Shown: positions 7,044 to 16,830, counted from the first letter of the stretch. The stretch: DNA of 33,892 bases from Promethearchaeota archaeon Loki_b32 (GCA_005223125.1 NJBH01000038.1:1-33892), one strand, 5' to 3'. The notes: a model not told the origin generated them from the sequence alone. Made by a program: numbers and translations.

Positions 7044-7799
7044 TTGCCTAAAAATAATGAAAAACCTATCGACAAAACTAATAAAACTCGAAAAAATGAT
7101 GTAAAAGAACATGAACATAAAGATAAACCAATATACGTTAAGGTAAGCGATGAAACAAGGGGTTTGATTGATAAATACAAAGAAAAAGGAACGACAATTT
7201 CAGATTTAGTAAGAAATGCTGTTAAATGTTATGATGATTTTAACTCAATCTCTCCTGAAATACATGCAATTATCGAAAAATTTAAAAACCCAGATGAACC
7301 TGATATTTCATTTATAGAGCAGGCAATTAAATATTACGGAGATCAGAAAGACCTAAATAGAGATTTGTGGGGTCGTGCTAGAGGTGAGATGAAAATGATG
7401 CTCATAGGAAAAACAACCTTTAACCAACTTATACATGCCGCTGAGATGCCAGAAGAGAGTTTAGAAAAACCTTGGCGTAAAAATGTCGGTATTGATTTAA
7501 TCCTATGGTATAACGAATCAAAACCACTTAAAACACTCTCAATAGAAGAAATTATAAGTACTGTACAAAAAATCTGGGTTGTAGCGAATTATTTTCATAC
7601 AATTGATGTTGTAAAAGAAAGCGAAGATGAATTTCATGTCCTTTTTAGACATAGACAAAGCAAGCGTTATAGTTCTTATTGGTTAGGTTATTTCACCGAA
7701 TTATTTACATCAGAAGAGATGCCTTTTAAATGCCAAGTCGAAGGACATGTATTTGATGAATCGTTATCAATAATAATAAAAATAGGATATAAAAAATAA
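7044..7799 (+). CDS. Putative RHH-type regulator with C-terminal sensor-like domain
   Basis: 251 residues from the TTG at 7044. GGAG at 7031-7034 is nine bases upstream of it, whereas the earlier TTG at 7035 touches the GGAG. After a Lys-rich head, residues about 30-65 (PIYVKVSDETRGLIDKYKE, TISDLVRNAVKCYDD) look like a ribbon-helix-helix DNA-binding unit: a short strand then two helices. The C-terminal 100 residues mix strands and Trp/Tyr-rich segments (SSYWLGYFTELF, CQVEGHVFD) and could be a ligand or protein-binding domain. No family is certain. A single-gene unit facing a convergent gene. Confidence 0.55.
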   Translation: MPKNNEKPIDKTNKTRKNDVKEHEHKDKPIYVKVSDETRGLIDKYKEKGTTISDLVRNAVKCYDDFNSISPEIHAIIEKFKNPDEPDISFIEQAIKYYGDQKDLNRDLWGRARGEMKMMLIGKTTFNQLIHAAEMPEESLEKPWRKNVGIDLILWYNESKPLKTLSIEEIISTVQKIWVVANYFHTIDVVKESEDEFHVLFRHRQSKRYSSYWLGYFTELFTSEEMPFKCQVEGHVFDESLSIIIKIGYKK

Positions 7800-7893
7800 A
7801 AATTATTTATAATCAAGTTCAATGTTATTTTGTTATTCTGTAGTAAATTGTTTCTTTAACTCTTCTTTTTCTTCTTCGTAGTTGTATAGGTTA

Positions 7894-8703
7894 TTATCCC
7901 AAATCTTCAAATTCATTTTTAGAAGGATGACTCAGATCTTTGTCCGTTCGTGTATCATGATAACAAAAATCACAATAATCATCCCCCATCATTAATGTTT
8001 TCTTTCTCGTTAGTATGAAACTAGGATTTAAATTTTTTGCTCCTTCAAAGTCCGAATAACAAAGCATAGCATAACACAGATCTGAATCAAAATCCCTCAA
8101 TGCATCAGCCCATTCACATTTTTTAACCTTATATAGTAATCTCTCTTCATCTAACGGGCCAGTAACACATTCCTGCATTTGCCATCTTGCTAAATTATTT
8201 TTAAAACGATCTGTGGATTCTATAAATGAATCAACATAATTATTTGGATCCCTTCTTGAGAGAGAAACTTCCTCCGATAGCTTTTTAATATATTCAATTG
8301 TTTCTTCACGATTCATTATTTCTAATAATGATTTCATAAAAATATACTCAAATTGGGTGAAGGTACGTACTAAATCTTTTGTATCAATTTCAATTTCGTC
8401 ATCAATCGATTCAGGATTATATTTGGTATAGTTTACAAGACTTAAAACATGATTTTTACTTCCATTCAAAATTTTTGAATATTGAACTAGGATTTCATAA
8501 TCGGAATCAATAGAGACATCATAATTCTCTACTTTTTCATAAAAATTCTTTAGATAATCAATTATGGTAGGAAATGAATCTGATATGTTATCCTTCACAT
8601 TCTTTAAAAATAACTCAAGTCCACCCAAACAAGGGGTAATTAAATTACGAAGCTTATAATTAAGCTTTGCTTTCTCATTATAAGTACATATAGTTCTTTT
8701 CAT
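7894..8703 (-). CDS. L-2-amino-thiazoline-4-carboxylic acid hydrolase-like protein
   Basis: 269 residues. The C-terminal 80 residues carry the hallmark pattern of the ATC hydrolase family: KVKKCEWADALRDF, CYAMLCYSDFEGAKNLNPSF and TRKKTLMMGDDYCDFCYHD, with Cys196, Cys210, Cys215 and Cys244. The N-terminal part is helical and family-typical in length. The named enzyme opens a thiazoline ring on the path to L-cysteine, but most archaeal members are of unknown substrate, so only the fold should be trusted. Flanked by a convergent regulator and the wHTH-TPR gene, 160 bases apart from the latter. Confidence 0.65.
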   Translation of the reverse strand: MKRTICTYNEKAKLNYKLRNLITPCLGGLELFLKNVKDNISDSFPTIIDYLKNFYEKVENYDVSIDSDYEILVQYSKILNGSKNHVLSLVNYTKYNPESIDDEIEIDTKDLVRTFTQFEYIFMKSLLEIMNREETIEYIKKLSEEVSLSRRDPNNYVDSFIESTDRFKNNLARWQMQECVTGPLDEERLLYKVKKCEWADALRDFDSDLCYAMLCYSDFEGAKNLNPSFILTRKKTLMMGDDYCDFCYHDTRTDKDLSHPSKNEFEDLG

Positions 8704-8863
8704 ATTTCAATCACAATTTCTTTTTAATTATTAATTCAAAATTAATTTTTCTTTAAATAGATTAACTTGTTGAAGTAGAACTGAAGTGTAAAGCCAATCA
8801 TGAACTATCTAATAAGTTAACAAATTAGAAACAAATTTTTTATATAAAATTAGATTTTTTAGG

Positions 8864-11374
8864 TTATGATTTAGCTTCCAATTCCTCAATCTCAGCTAAA
8901 ATTTTTTGTTTTTTCTCTTTCCATTCTTTTCTCATTTCAATTCCGCAAAAACACGTCTGAGTTGCACGAATCCCGCTATCCAATCTCTCACGAACTAATT
9001 CATAATTACCAAGCTCCTTATAACATCTTGCTAGTTGATAGTGCGAATTATATGTAAACCAACCTAATGGATCAAGCTCTAATGCTTTTTGAATGATTTT
9101 TACAGCCTCCTCATATTCGCCAAATTCCGTCAAAACCTCTCCAAAGGAGTCATGGAAATTTCCGTCGTTAGGATCAAGCTCAATTAATAGATTACCCACT
9201 TTTATTGCCTCTTCCTTCTCTCCTTTATATAAATGATAATAGAGCTTATTGTTCAGCACATCAAGATCCTTAGGATTTTTCTCCCATAATTCATCAACGA
9301 TTTCCAACCCTTTATCATAATTCTTCTTCTTTTTATATAGATACGCCTTATGTGTCATAAGCTTGGTCTCTTTCTCGGGAAAAAGTCTTATCCCCTCATC
9401 CACTAACTCCAAGGCTTCATCAATTTTCCCATCATCGTAAAAGATATTATACTTCATAAAGTGTACACCGAAATTTTCAGGGTCCCACACAAGAGCATCT
9501 TCAATTGCTTCAAGAGCTTCATCAAATTTCTTCAACTGCTTTAAAATCAAACTTTTGAAATAGAGATATTTTGCCTTTTTTTTCGCGTTCTCCTCTAATG
9601 AAATTGCATCATCAATATCAGTTAAAACGTGATCGATTTTTACCTTCTCAGCATCTACATTATAAATAATTTTATAACCCTGAATTAAAGCTCTCGTTAT
9701 ATAAGATAATGGATGATCTGGATAAAAATCACTCATCTTGTCACTTACTTCAAGAGCTTTATCAAATTCCGCCAAAGTTAGATAGTCATAGACCAATATA
9801 TAATTGTAAGGAATAAAAATTTCTTCATCTTTTTTATGTGGATGTTCCTTAAATTCCTTTTTTAGAAAACGAATAGCTTCTTGATGGCGATTTGAAACAC
9901 TTAATACAAGTGATTTCAGAAAAAGTAAATTCGTATTATTAGGCTCCGCCTTAACCTTATTGTCAATTTTTTTTAAGGCTGTGTCAAAATCCCTTTTCTT
10001 CATCATGCGTTTTGCGTCATTAAGCATTTTTTCAAGTTTAGGATTTGAGAATAAATCCAAGACTTTAAATACTGTAAAATTGATGTAATACTTGAATTGG
10101 GCTTGTTCCACCAAATCGTATCTTTTACCATATGATTGAAACACTTCAGGAATACCACGCCACGCCACACCTTCTAACTTGTCCAATGTATCCACTAACT
10201 TCCTTTCGGTTTCTATCCTATAAGCCAGATATTTAATGTATTCCGGAAGGAAATTTTTAAGCGATTTCTTCAGGGCTGAGTTAAATAATGAATCACAAAT
10301 CTCATCCAATATAGAATTAACTGTATAATTTAGACTCATCGTTGGAGTCCCATCTCGTGTGTTCTCATACAATTTATTCAGGTATGTAAATTTCGTGATA
10401 TGCTCTTCAGTTATCGCACTTAAAACCTTCTCAATCTTCTCATTCGCTTGAAAATAATAAATTTTTTTCTCATCAGTTCCCAAAATAAAAAACTTTGTTG
10501 AATAGGTGGGTTTTTCCACTATTTGACGAATATTAAATTTCAGATCTAATAAATTTAATTTATATTCCTTTGAAAAATCCTCAGGGGAAATATAAAATGG
10601 ATACTGATTGGGATGATTCATAGACAGAAATAACAACACTTTCTTAAAATCCTCTTCTGAGTCTAAAGAACCTCTTAAATTGGCGTAAGGCATCTTTAAT
10701 ACGTTGTTCAAAAACCGAAACTTAATATCTCCATCCTCTATATTATATTTTTCAAAAAATCTAATAGTATTTTTCGTAATCTCCTCAATTCGTTTGCTCT
10801 CCTCGTTCAGAATCGATTGTCTGTCTAAATCATATTTCTTTAGCATCCTTGAGTATTCTGATTTCCCCTTTTGGGTAATTTTATATTCTTTATTATCCTT
10901 TCTTACGAGCTCTCTCTTTTGCAGCTCATTTAGATTCTTTGATAAACTAGATTGATTAATTTTTAGAGGTTCATCTATAAAATCTGACCATTTACAAAAT
11001 GTATTGTTATACACCATCCAAAGTATCCAATGATCATAATTCCTCTCATTTACTATCGCTTTTGGGGGATAATTTAATTTTCGTTCTCCGACTTTTGCTT
11101 TGGACAATATATTGTATCGTTCCTCTCCTTTAGAAGTGATTTTATACACTCCCCTTTCCACTTTCTCTACATGTTCGTCTAACATTAACGATTTCAAATA
11201 ATAAGATAGTGTTGACTGAGGAATATTTACAGGTTCGTCCTTAAAATTTGACCATTCAACTTTTTCATTATTCTGTAACATCCAAAGTATAACGTGCTCG
11301 ATATTTACACGTTCAACCCCTGTTTGTCTAAAAATTTCCTCAGGCGGATAATTTATTTCTTGAGTTCGACTCAT
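8864..11374 (-). CDS. Large regulator: two winged helices plus TPR array
   Basis: 836 residues. Two similar winged-helix modules sit at about 20-78 (NIPQSTLSYYLKSLMLDEHV ... GVYKITSKGEERY) and 110-175 (KINQSSLSKNLNELQKRELV ... EYKITQKGKSEY). Each is preceded by an INYPP or LNYPP motif and a VILWML or WILWMV helix, so they arose by duplication. A middle region of unknown fold (about 185-465) leads into eight or more TPR-like helical pairs (about 468-815) with consensus pieces such as EALEAIEDALVWDPENFGVH and EEAVKIIQKALELDPLGW. The layout suggests a DNA-binding scaffold that senses a protein partner. ATG with GGTG eight bases upstream. Direct repeats at 11446-11502 lie in its promoter. Confidence 0.75.
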   Translation of the reverse strand: MSRTQEINYPPEEIFRQTGVERVNIEHVILWMLQNNEKVEWSNFKDEPVNIPQSTLSYYLKSLMLDEHVEKVERGVYKITSKGEERYNILSKAKVGERKLNYPPKAIVNERNYDHWILWMVYNNTFCKWSDFIDEPLKINQSSLSKNLNELQKRELVRKDNKEYKITQKGKSEYSRMLKKYDLDRQSILNEESKRIEEITKNTIRFFEKYNIEDGDIKFRFLNNVLKMPYANLRGSLDSEEDFKKVLLFLSMNHPNQYPFYISPEDFSKEYKLNLLDLKFNIRQIVEKPTYSTKFFILGTDEKKIYYFQANEKIEKVLSAITEEHITKFTYLNKLYENTRDGTPTMSLNYTVNSILDEICDSLFNSALKKSLKNFLPEYIKYLAYRIETERKLVDTLDKLEGVAWRGIPEVFQSYGKRYDLVEQAQFKYYINFTVFKVLDLFSNPKLEKMLNDAKRMMKKRDFDTALKKIDNKVKAEPNNTNLLFLKSLVLSVSNRHQEAIRFLKKEFKEHPHKKDEEIFIPYNYILVYDYLTLAEFDKALEVSDKMSDFYPDHPLSYITRALIQGYKIIYNVDAEKVKIDHVLTDIDDAISLEENAKKKAKYLYFKSLILKQLKKFDEALEAIEDALVWDPENFGVHFMKYNIFYDDGKIDEALELVDEGIRLFPEKETKLMTHKAYLYKKKKNYDKGLEIVDELWEKNPKDLDVLNNKLYYHLYKGEKEEAIKVGNLLIELDPNDGNFHDSFGEVLTEFGEYEEAVKIIQKALELDPLGWFTYNSHYQLARCYKELGNYELVRERLDSGIRATQTCFCGIEMRKEWKEKKQKILAEIEELEAKS

Positions 11375-11445
11375 AAAATTTACACCAAAGTACTCTAATT
11401 AATATATGACAAAAGTCTTATTTATAGTTTTTTTTCTGAACTTAA

Positions 11446-11502
11446 TATGAACTATGAACATTTATATGAACTATGAAATTGTACTCCGCAGTATGAACTG
11501 AA
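11446..11502. repeat. TTCATA direct repeats upstream of the wHTH-TPR gene
   Basis: TATGAACTATGAA occurs at 11446-11458 and 11465-11477, with a shorter TATGAACTGAA at 11492-11502. Read on the minus strand each unit is itself a double TTCATA (TTCATAGTTCATA). They lie 70-130 bases before the minus-strand start at 11374, the right place for regulator binding, possibly by the tandem winged-helix protein itself. Confidence 0.6.
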
Positions 11503-11568
11503 CCGGAAACTTTAAAATTAGAATAGGATCTTCAGCGTTCTTATTGGCATAAAACTAGGAAGGAGTAA

Positions 11569-11781
11569 TGTATCCCTTTCTATTCAGGGCTATTATATTT
11601 TTTTCATAAATATAGAGCCGGTGCGCCTTATAGAGCTGAAACACAGATGTATAGAAAATATAAAAAAGAATTCACCAAATTAAACTCAAGGAACTCTTAC
11701 AACAATAAAACAGATCGCCTTATCGCATTGGGGGTGTTCTTAGAAGCCAAGAGAAGAAACCTCCCATTTACTCGCCACTAA
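11569..11781 (+). pseudogene. Small coding remnant, unknown
   Basis: An open frame without a usable start runs to TAA at 11779-11781 and reads YRAGAPYRAETQMYRKYKKE and then LIALGVFLEAKRRNLPF. Its G+C and codon use are clearly more coding-like than the rest of the 690-base gap. An ATG at 11568-11570 sits in the next frame after AGGAAGGAG, so a one-base shift may have separated start and body. An ATG at 11647 would give 44 residues. Either a decayed gene or a very small protein; no family is recognised. The rest of 11375-12069 shows nothing beyond the repeats. Confidence 0.35.
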
Positions 11782-12069
11782 TGAAAAAACTAAAATGTTG
11801 TTAAGGTAATGGTAAAAATATTTTCACCAATATAATAATTTAATGATGTAGAATAAAATAAAGGTAGAATTTTTATAAGATTGAGGAAATTTATTTTTAA
11901 TTTTCTAATCCAATAAGTATAAATAATGCTTCTTTTTTTACAATTTCAAATAATAATCTTTATTCCACAAAAATGAGTGATTTTAATAATAAGAAATCTC
12001 AAATTATATTAAAAAAATTATAGGATTTTTAATACATTTTTTTTATGTTATTTTATCGATTCTAATAGG

Positions 12070-13185
12070 ATGGACTCTGATTTTAATATATCAAGGATAA
12101 AAAAAAGTGATATCTCTATGAAATTACTAAACTTAAAGACAAAATACATTTTATTAATTGTCTTACTTTATGAGACCATATATATTCTAACTCATTTGAT
12201 TTTATTCCCTATTTCGGAAGCGTTCTATATTACAGAAATAACTGCTAATATTTATGAAGAATTATTTGGCTGGGAATGGATATCCAATTTCATAAATTAT
12301 GGAATTTTTATGTGGCCATTATACGTGTTTTGTGCCTTATTTTTCTCAAAAAAAGTTAGAGAAGAGACGATTAAACTTAAAGATTATTTAGAAAATAAGG
12401 TAGATAATAAAAAATTTTCCAAATGGAACGAACAGCAATATCATAAATGGACCGACATAATAACTGGAAAATTTGGAGTAATCGCGTTCTTTATAGGTTA
12501 TTTTTCATCCACTACCATTATTTTTATATATTTTTTTCCTAGTAGAATATTCAGTTTTCAATATCTTATATACCATATTATAATAACTTATATGGTACAA
12601 GGAATAGCGTTTGGTTGTGTCTTTTGGGTTATTTTCTTAAGTTTTGGAACAACCAAAATAATTTCTGATTTTTGTAAAGCTAATTTAACAGTAAATCCTT
12701 TTGATAACGATAAAGTAGGTGGCCTTAAGCCATTAGGAAATTTTGCTCTTTTGAATGCTACGAATTTATCTCTACAAGCAGCTCTTATCATTATATTCTG
12801 GATTTTCAATAATCTAGCAGGTTTTTCTGACATAATTACCATAATTGATACTTACATTTTTATTATATTGGGAATTTTAGCTAGCTTTATAATTTTCTAT
12901 TATCCCATCAAAAATATTCATATTACTTTAATAAAATTGAAGACTGAAGAAACTAAAAAAGTTCAACGCTCATATTATGATTATTACTCAAGTTTAGACA
13001 GTGTAAGTGGAGAAGAAAGATCAAAAGTTCTTTTAAATTTATTAGCACTTCAATCTGTGAAAAATGAATTAAATCAATTCAGAGATTATCCATGGGACAC
13101 TAAGATTTTTATTAAACTTTTTTCTACATACCTTATTCCAATAGTAGTTTTCATCTTAAGCCAAATTTACGGATTAAACCTATAA
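12070..13185 (+). CDS. Multi-pass membrane protein of unknown function
   Basis: 371 residues with about six to seven membrane helices (near 25-47, 75-93, 137-160, 168-195, 233-252, 258-282 and 345-367). A cytoplasmic-looking segment holds NPFDNDKVGGLKPLGNFAL, resembling the HPDxxGGLxPLG motif of a broad uncharacterised prokaryotic membrane family. A short helical linker and DYPWDTKIFIKLFSTYLIP precede the last helix, again as in that family. The ATG has no Shine-Dalgarno sequence and may be leaderless. Monocistronic, with long gaps on both sides. No function can be assigned. Confidence 0.7.
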   Translation: MDSDFNISRIKKSDISMKLLNLKTKYILLIVLLYETIYILTHLILFPISEAFYITEITANIYEELFGWEWISNFINYGIFMWPLYVFCALFFSKKVREETIKLKDYLENKVDNKKFSKWNEQQYHKWTDIITGKFGVIAFFIGYFSSTTIIFIYFFPSRIFSFQYLIYHIIITYMVQGIAFGCVFWVIFLSFGTTKIISDFCKANLTVNPFDNDKVGGLKPLGNFALLNATNLSLQAALIIIFWIFNNLAGFSDIITIIDTYIFIILGILASFIIFYYPIKNIHITLIKLKTEETKKVQRSYYDYYSSLDSVSGEERSKVLLNLLALQSVKNELNQFRDYPWDTKIFIKLFSTYLIPIVVFILSQIYGLNL

Positions 13186-13437
13186 AGTTACGTAAATATT
13201 ATTGAAGAATTTTTTGCACACAAAAATTATTCTTTATGGAAAAATTCCAAAGATGGAAAATTTTTAAAGAGTCAATAATATCTTTCCTAAATATTTTAAA
13301 CTGTCTTTTGCGAAATAAAAAGGAAGGTCAAAGTGAATCTAAATTCTTTCTTTCTTTTTTTATAAAATTCTCTTGGTTAAAGATTGCCTCTGAAATTACT
13401 GTCATCATTTAGCCTCTCGTTAATATGAGTGCCTTGA

Positions 13438-13590
13438 TTATTTCATTTTTTTGAAAAGTTCAGTATATTCTACACAATTTTTACACTCAGGAAGTTTGCA
13501 TAGAAATTCCTTTTTTTCCAATACACAGCAATAACTAAATGGACAGCTAGACAAATCCAACCCGGAAATATTATCTACTTCACTTGTCAT
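13438..13590 (-). CDS. 50-residue Cys-rich protein
   Basis: ATG at 13590 opens a 50-residue protein with six Cys in the pattern C-x4-CC-x8-C-x4-C-x2-C (SSCPFSYCC, FLCKLPECKNC), ending FKKMK. The regular Cys spacing argues for a real small metal-binding protein rather than a chance frame. AGGT lies upstream of the start on the minus strand. The remaining 13186-13437 and 13591-13824 hold no further ORF I can support. Confidence 0.55.
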   Translation of the reverse strand: MTSEVDNISGLDLSSCPFSYCCVLEKKEFLCKLPECKNCVEYTELFKKMK

Positions 13591-13824
13591 TAGTATACAC
13601 TTTTACCTGGAGTTTTTAAATAAAAAATCAAAACTTCAAAATCTTAAAGATCTGGAGTCTAGAAAAATTATAAATTCCCTTTAGAAAACTCCCCTTTTAA
13701 GTATGTTTTAATAGCATTTTGAGGATTAGCAAAATAGGAATATAGTTGAGAAAATTGCGTGGGTTTTTTTCTACATAAACAACAGTTAATATTCCTTGAT
13801 AGAATGTTATCAAATGAGGTATAG

Positions 13825-14094
13825 ATGAGAAAAATGTGTGATGAGATAGTGTGCATTGAAAATATTGCGGACCTCCAAGCAACATATTCAGTGCTAGATC
13901 TAAAATTATCAATGCTTATTGAAGAAATTGATAGAGAATGTAAACAAGGAATGATTGATATTCTTCATTTTAAAATACTATTATATGCTTTAAGGGATGT
14001 TCCATTTAAGGATGAAGGAAAAGCTCATCGGCTTCTTACCGCCTTAGTGGAATATTTTGAAAATGAGTTGTTTGGGAGATCTAAAGAATTTTAG
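13825..14094 (+). CDS. Small helical hypothetical protein
   Basis: 89 residues, mostly amphipathic helix (SVLDLKLSMLIEEIDRECKQ, FKILLYALRDVPFKDEGKAH). No family recognised. GAGGT lies just before the ATG, and several overlapping minus-strand frames are shadows. It stands alone between a Cys-rich small gene and the beta-helix protein. Confidence 0.5.
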   Translation: MRKMCDEIVCIENIADLQATYSVLDLKLSMLIEEIDRECKQGMIDILHFKILLYALRDVPFKDEGKAHRLLTALVEYFENELFGRSKEF

Positions 14095-14182
14095 ACTCTT
14101 ATTGTATAGATAATTTTTCCTGTACCATTTTACAATACTATGGAATAAAGATATAGTTTTATTCGTTTTATATTATCCTTTC

Positions 14183-15322
14183 TCATTCATTTTTTCCCAT
14201 TTTCTCAAGCTTTCTTTTCTTGAATTTTTTAACAATTAAAATGCTAATGGCCAAAAGAACTGGTATCCCTATACTTAATGCTATAACCAAAACAACTCTT
14301 CCTATAAAAAAAGTCGGGATCTTTGTTATAGTTGAATGTAAAGGTGCTTCTAAAGGATACATATCCACGGTATTCGCAGAACCACCTATGTTATATGGTA
14401 AAATTCCCAACCAATCTGACCAATAATTTCCTTCTTTTAAGCTTTCATTATACCATCTATTATGGCTTCCAACATCTTTTGCTTGACTTTGTCCATTTGG
14501 ATTGTTATTTACAAAAGAATTATGATACACTAGATTTTGACGAGTAAAACTTTGTTCCATAAAAGCTGAAAGGATTAAAGCATAAGAGGTATTGTTTTCA
14601 AATAAATTATTTCTAATCACACAATTTAGGGAGGCGAATTCTTCATTTGTGCTATCTAAAAAAAACCCGATCACATTATTACGAATGATATTATTTTTAA
14701 ATAATGTGTTTCTTGAATTAGTTATCCACATTCCATCATAATTTTTTATAATATGATTATTAATTATTTTTGAAAATGGTACATTATTTTCGACTCTTAT
14801 ACCAACATGATTTTTCGTGAGAGTATTGTTTTCAATAAGAGAATACGGAGAATCATTAATGTTAATTCCGTCATAGGAATCGGTACACGTATTATTTAAT
14901 ATTTTTATGCGAGGAGAAATTGCTACAAATATACCCAATTCTCCTCCGATACAAGTATTATTAGTAATAATTATCGTATCAGGACCGGTATTGAAAATTC
15001 TTATAGCTCCGAAAAGAGCATTAACATTATTATTTTGTATTAAAATGTATTTCGTAATATTTTGAACTACAATTCCATAATTATTAGAAGTGATTATATT
15101 TAGATACTCTATTCGATATGGATCTTCTTCCGTTCCTGATCCAGAAAAATTATAAGAAAGAAGGTCATTATTATCATATATTTCAATAGGAGGGTCAATT
15201 TTATTAGATATATATAATGTCTCACTACTCTTACTTTCCTCAATGTAATTGATGGATAAACCAACCCAAATAGAAGATAATATTAGACCTATAGTTAGTA
15301 AAGAAAATGCTATTTTTCTCAT
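14183..15322 (-). CDS. Secreted, membrane-anchored parallel beta-helix protein (NosD-like)
   Basis: 379 residues: N-terminal signal sequence (about 1-25, KIAFSLLTIGLILSSIWVGL), then a GSGTEEDPYRIEYLNI entry motif. About ten right-handed beta-helix coils follow with recurrent NN-turns (ILIQNNNVNALFGAIRI, IENNTLTKNHVGIRVENN), then a NYWSDWLG ... NTVDMYPL NosD-type end. A C-terminal membrane helix (about 340-362) with a Lys/Arg-rich cytoplasmic tail completes it. Such proteins are displayed on the outer face of Asgard and methanogen cells and are thought to bind or act on polysaccharide. A TATA box lies 32-43 bases before the ATG, so the transcript has a very short leader. Confidence 0.8.
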   Translation of the reverse strand: MRKIAFSLLTIGLILSSIWVGLSINYIEESKSSETLYISNKIDPPIEIYDNNDLLSYNFSGSGTEEDPYRIEYLNIITSNNYGIVVQNITKYILIQNNNVNALFGAIRIFNTGPDTIIITNNTCIGGELGIFVAISPRIKILNNTCTDSYDGININDSPYSLIENNTLTKNHVGIRVENNVPFSKIINNHIIKNYDGMWITNSRNTLFKNNIIRNNVIGFFLDSTNEEFASLNCVIRNNLFENNTSYALILSAFMEQSFTRQNLVYHNSFVNNNPNGQSQAKDVGSHNRWYNESLKEGNYWSDWLGILPYNIGGSANTVDMYPLEAPLHSTITKIPTFFIGRVVLVIALSIGIPVLLAISILIVKKFKKRKLEKMGKNE

Positions 15323-15353
15323 TCAGATTTCATTTTTAGATAGGTAAAACTAA

Positions 15354-15365
15354 AATATTTAAGGA
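15354..15365 (-). promoter_or_regulatory. TATA box of the beta-helix gene
   Basis: Minus-strand CCTTAAATATTT, centred about 37 bases before the ATG at 15322. Expected start site near 15333 would leave a leader of about ten bases. Confidence 0.45.
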
Positions 15366-15529
15366 ATGGTGGTATTTAAATCTTTTTGAGCGGTCTATGA
15401 AATATGTCGCTATTTCCAGAATTTTCAGGGATTTAAACCTTCTATCTAAACTTTAAAATGAACTGTTAAAGTATAAGATGTTCAAACCTTATACCTCAAT
15501 TTTTTTTCCTTGTCTTCTGTCAAAGGTTA

Positions 15530-16288
15530 GATGCTTTCCATGGATTAGGTTCTCCTGATATAACAATCAATGGAATAACAAATGATATGGGTAATAAAAT
15601 ATTAAAAAATCATTGTAATACCTTTAGAAAAATGATAAATAGTTCAAAAATTCAAAAAGCAACTAATCATATTGCAAAATTACCTACTAAAGGGTCAAAT
15701 AAGATTATTGATCTTATACCTCAAGGAAAAGCTTATCGAAGCAATCGACTTGGGGAAAAATTTATCGGTATTTAGAAAATAGCTGAATTATTTAAAGAAA
15801 AATTTAAAAAAGAATTATTATCAATACAAGAACAGAAATTAATGAAAGATATTGCACATATGAGAGTTAATCCCGAAGTAAAAACTCGAAAAGGTGAAAA
15901 TCAAGAAGGATATGTGCCTATCTTATATTTAAAAGAGTTTTCAAGGGATCTAATTCAGAACCTAGTAGATAATGATTGGCTTAAATATGATAAATCAAGA
16001 AGTGCAGTTGACTTTACTGCTAAGGCAGGCCATTGGAGAAGGTATTATCGTTTAGATTCATCAATGATTTCACCAACATTATTAACAGAATTTGCAAATG
16101 CAAGAATGTTTATACATCCATTCGAAAATAGGGGATTATCATTAAGAGAAGGTGCTAGATTGCAAACTTTTCCAGATGATTTTACTTTCTATGGGAGTTT
16201 TACATCTATATCACGGCAAATTGGAAATGCAGTGCCACCTTTACTTGCAAAATCCATAGCAAATCATATACTCAAGATCTTAGAATAA
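15530..16288 (+). pseudogene. C-terminal remnant of a cytosine-5 DNA methyltransferase
   Basis: One reading frame, broken only by TAG at 15773-15775, covers both 15587-15772 and 15776-16288. The last 60 residues carry motif IX (GLSLREGARLQTFPDDF) and motif X (SRQIGNAVPPLLAKSIA), and a GHWRRYYRLD segment precedes them, so this is the end of a C5 methyltransferase. The catalytic half (motif I FxGxG, PC loop, ENV, QRR) is absent upstream. Missing start, lost catalytic domain and an internal stop all point to a dead gene left from a restriction-modification or phage-borne enzyme. The ATG at 15842 could still give a 148-residue target-recognition fragment without activity. Confidence 0.8.
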
Positions 16289-16457
16289 ATTAACCCATTA
16301 TAAAATGTGAAAAACCATAGATCAGTATCAAAGGATATTGAAGTCTGAATCCTAATGAATTGTGACTTATTCTATTTAAAATTATACCTCTATTAATATT
16401 TTGAAATATTATTTTTATAAAATATGTATATAAGAATAACCATTACTAGATTTATTA

Positions 16458-16542
16458 GAAAGAAGTGATTATATTTATATATGCCACTAAGCAATATATT
16501 TCCAAATTCAGTTAAGACGTCTGGAGTTAAATCACTTCTTTC
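16458..16542. repeat. 13-base perfect inverted repeat in a 540-base gap
   Basis: GAAAGAAGTGATT (16458-16470) is matched by its exact complement AATCACTTCTTTC (16530-16542), 59 bases apart. It could form a long hairpin RNA or be the ends of a tiny mobile element; no duplicated target site is evident. Nothing else was seen in 16289-16830. Confidence 0.5.
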
Positions 16543-16830
16543 CAACCATTATATATTATTCCTTCAAGAACGAGTAAAATTCATTTAAAATTTCTTACTT
16601 AATTTTAGACTTGATTTAATAATATTCCATTGTAGGTATGGGAAGCTGAAAAAATCACTTGATATCCAAATCCATTACATTTTGATATTATAGACTCAGA
16701 TAAATTAACTCAAATAAATTTTTAATATCTAATTTTTATTAATTAGTCGATAATTTTTATCTAAATTTTTAAGATAGATCATTTTGAACCTCAAATCTTT
16801 TTCATAAGGCAGTTGAAAAATAGTGATTAA

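Noticed and set aside
10704-10955. Plus-strand frame opposite the wHTH-TPR gene
   Set aside because: Shadow of a well-supported long gene; composition not protein-like.
14332-14547. Plus-strand frames opposite the beta-helix gene
   Set aside because: Shadows of a gene with signal peptide, repeats and anchor.
15773-15775. In-frame TAG read as pyrrolysine in the methyltransferase
   Set aside because: The catalytic half is missing as well, and no downstream hairpin or Pyl machinery is seen; a nonsense mutation in a dead gene is simpler.
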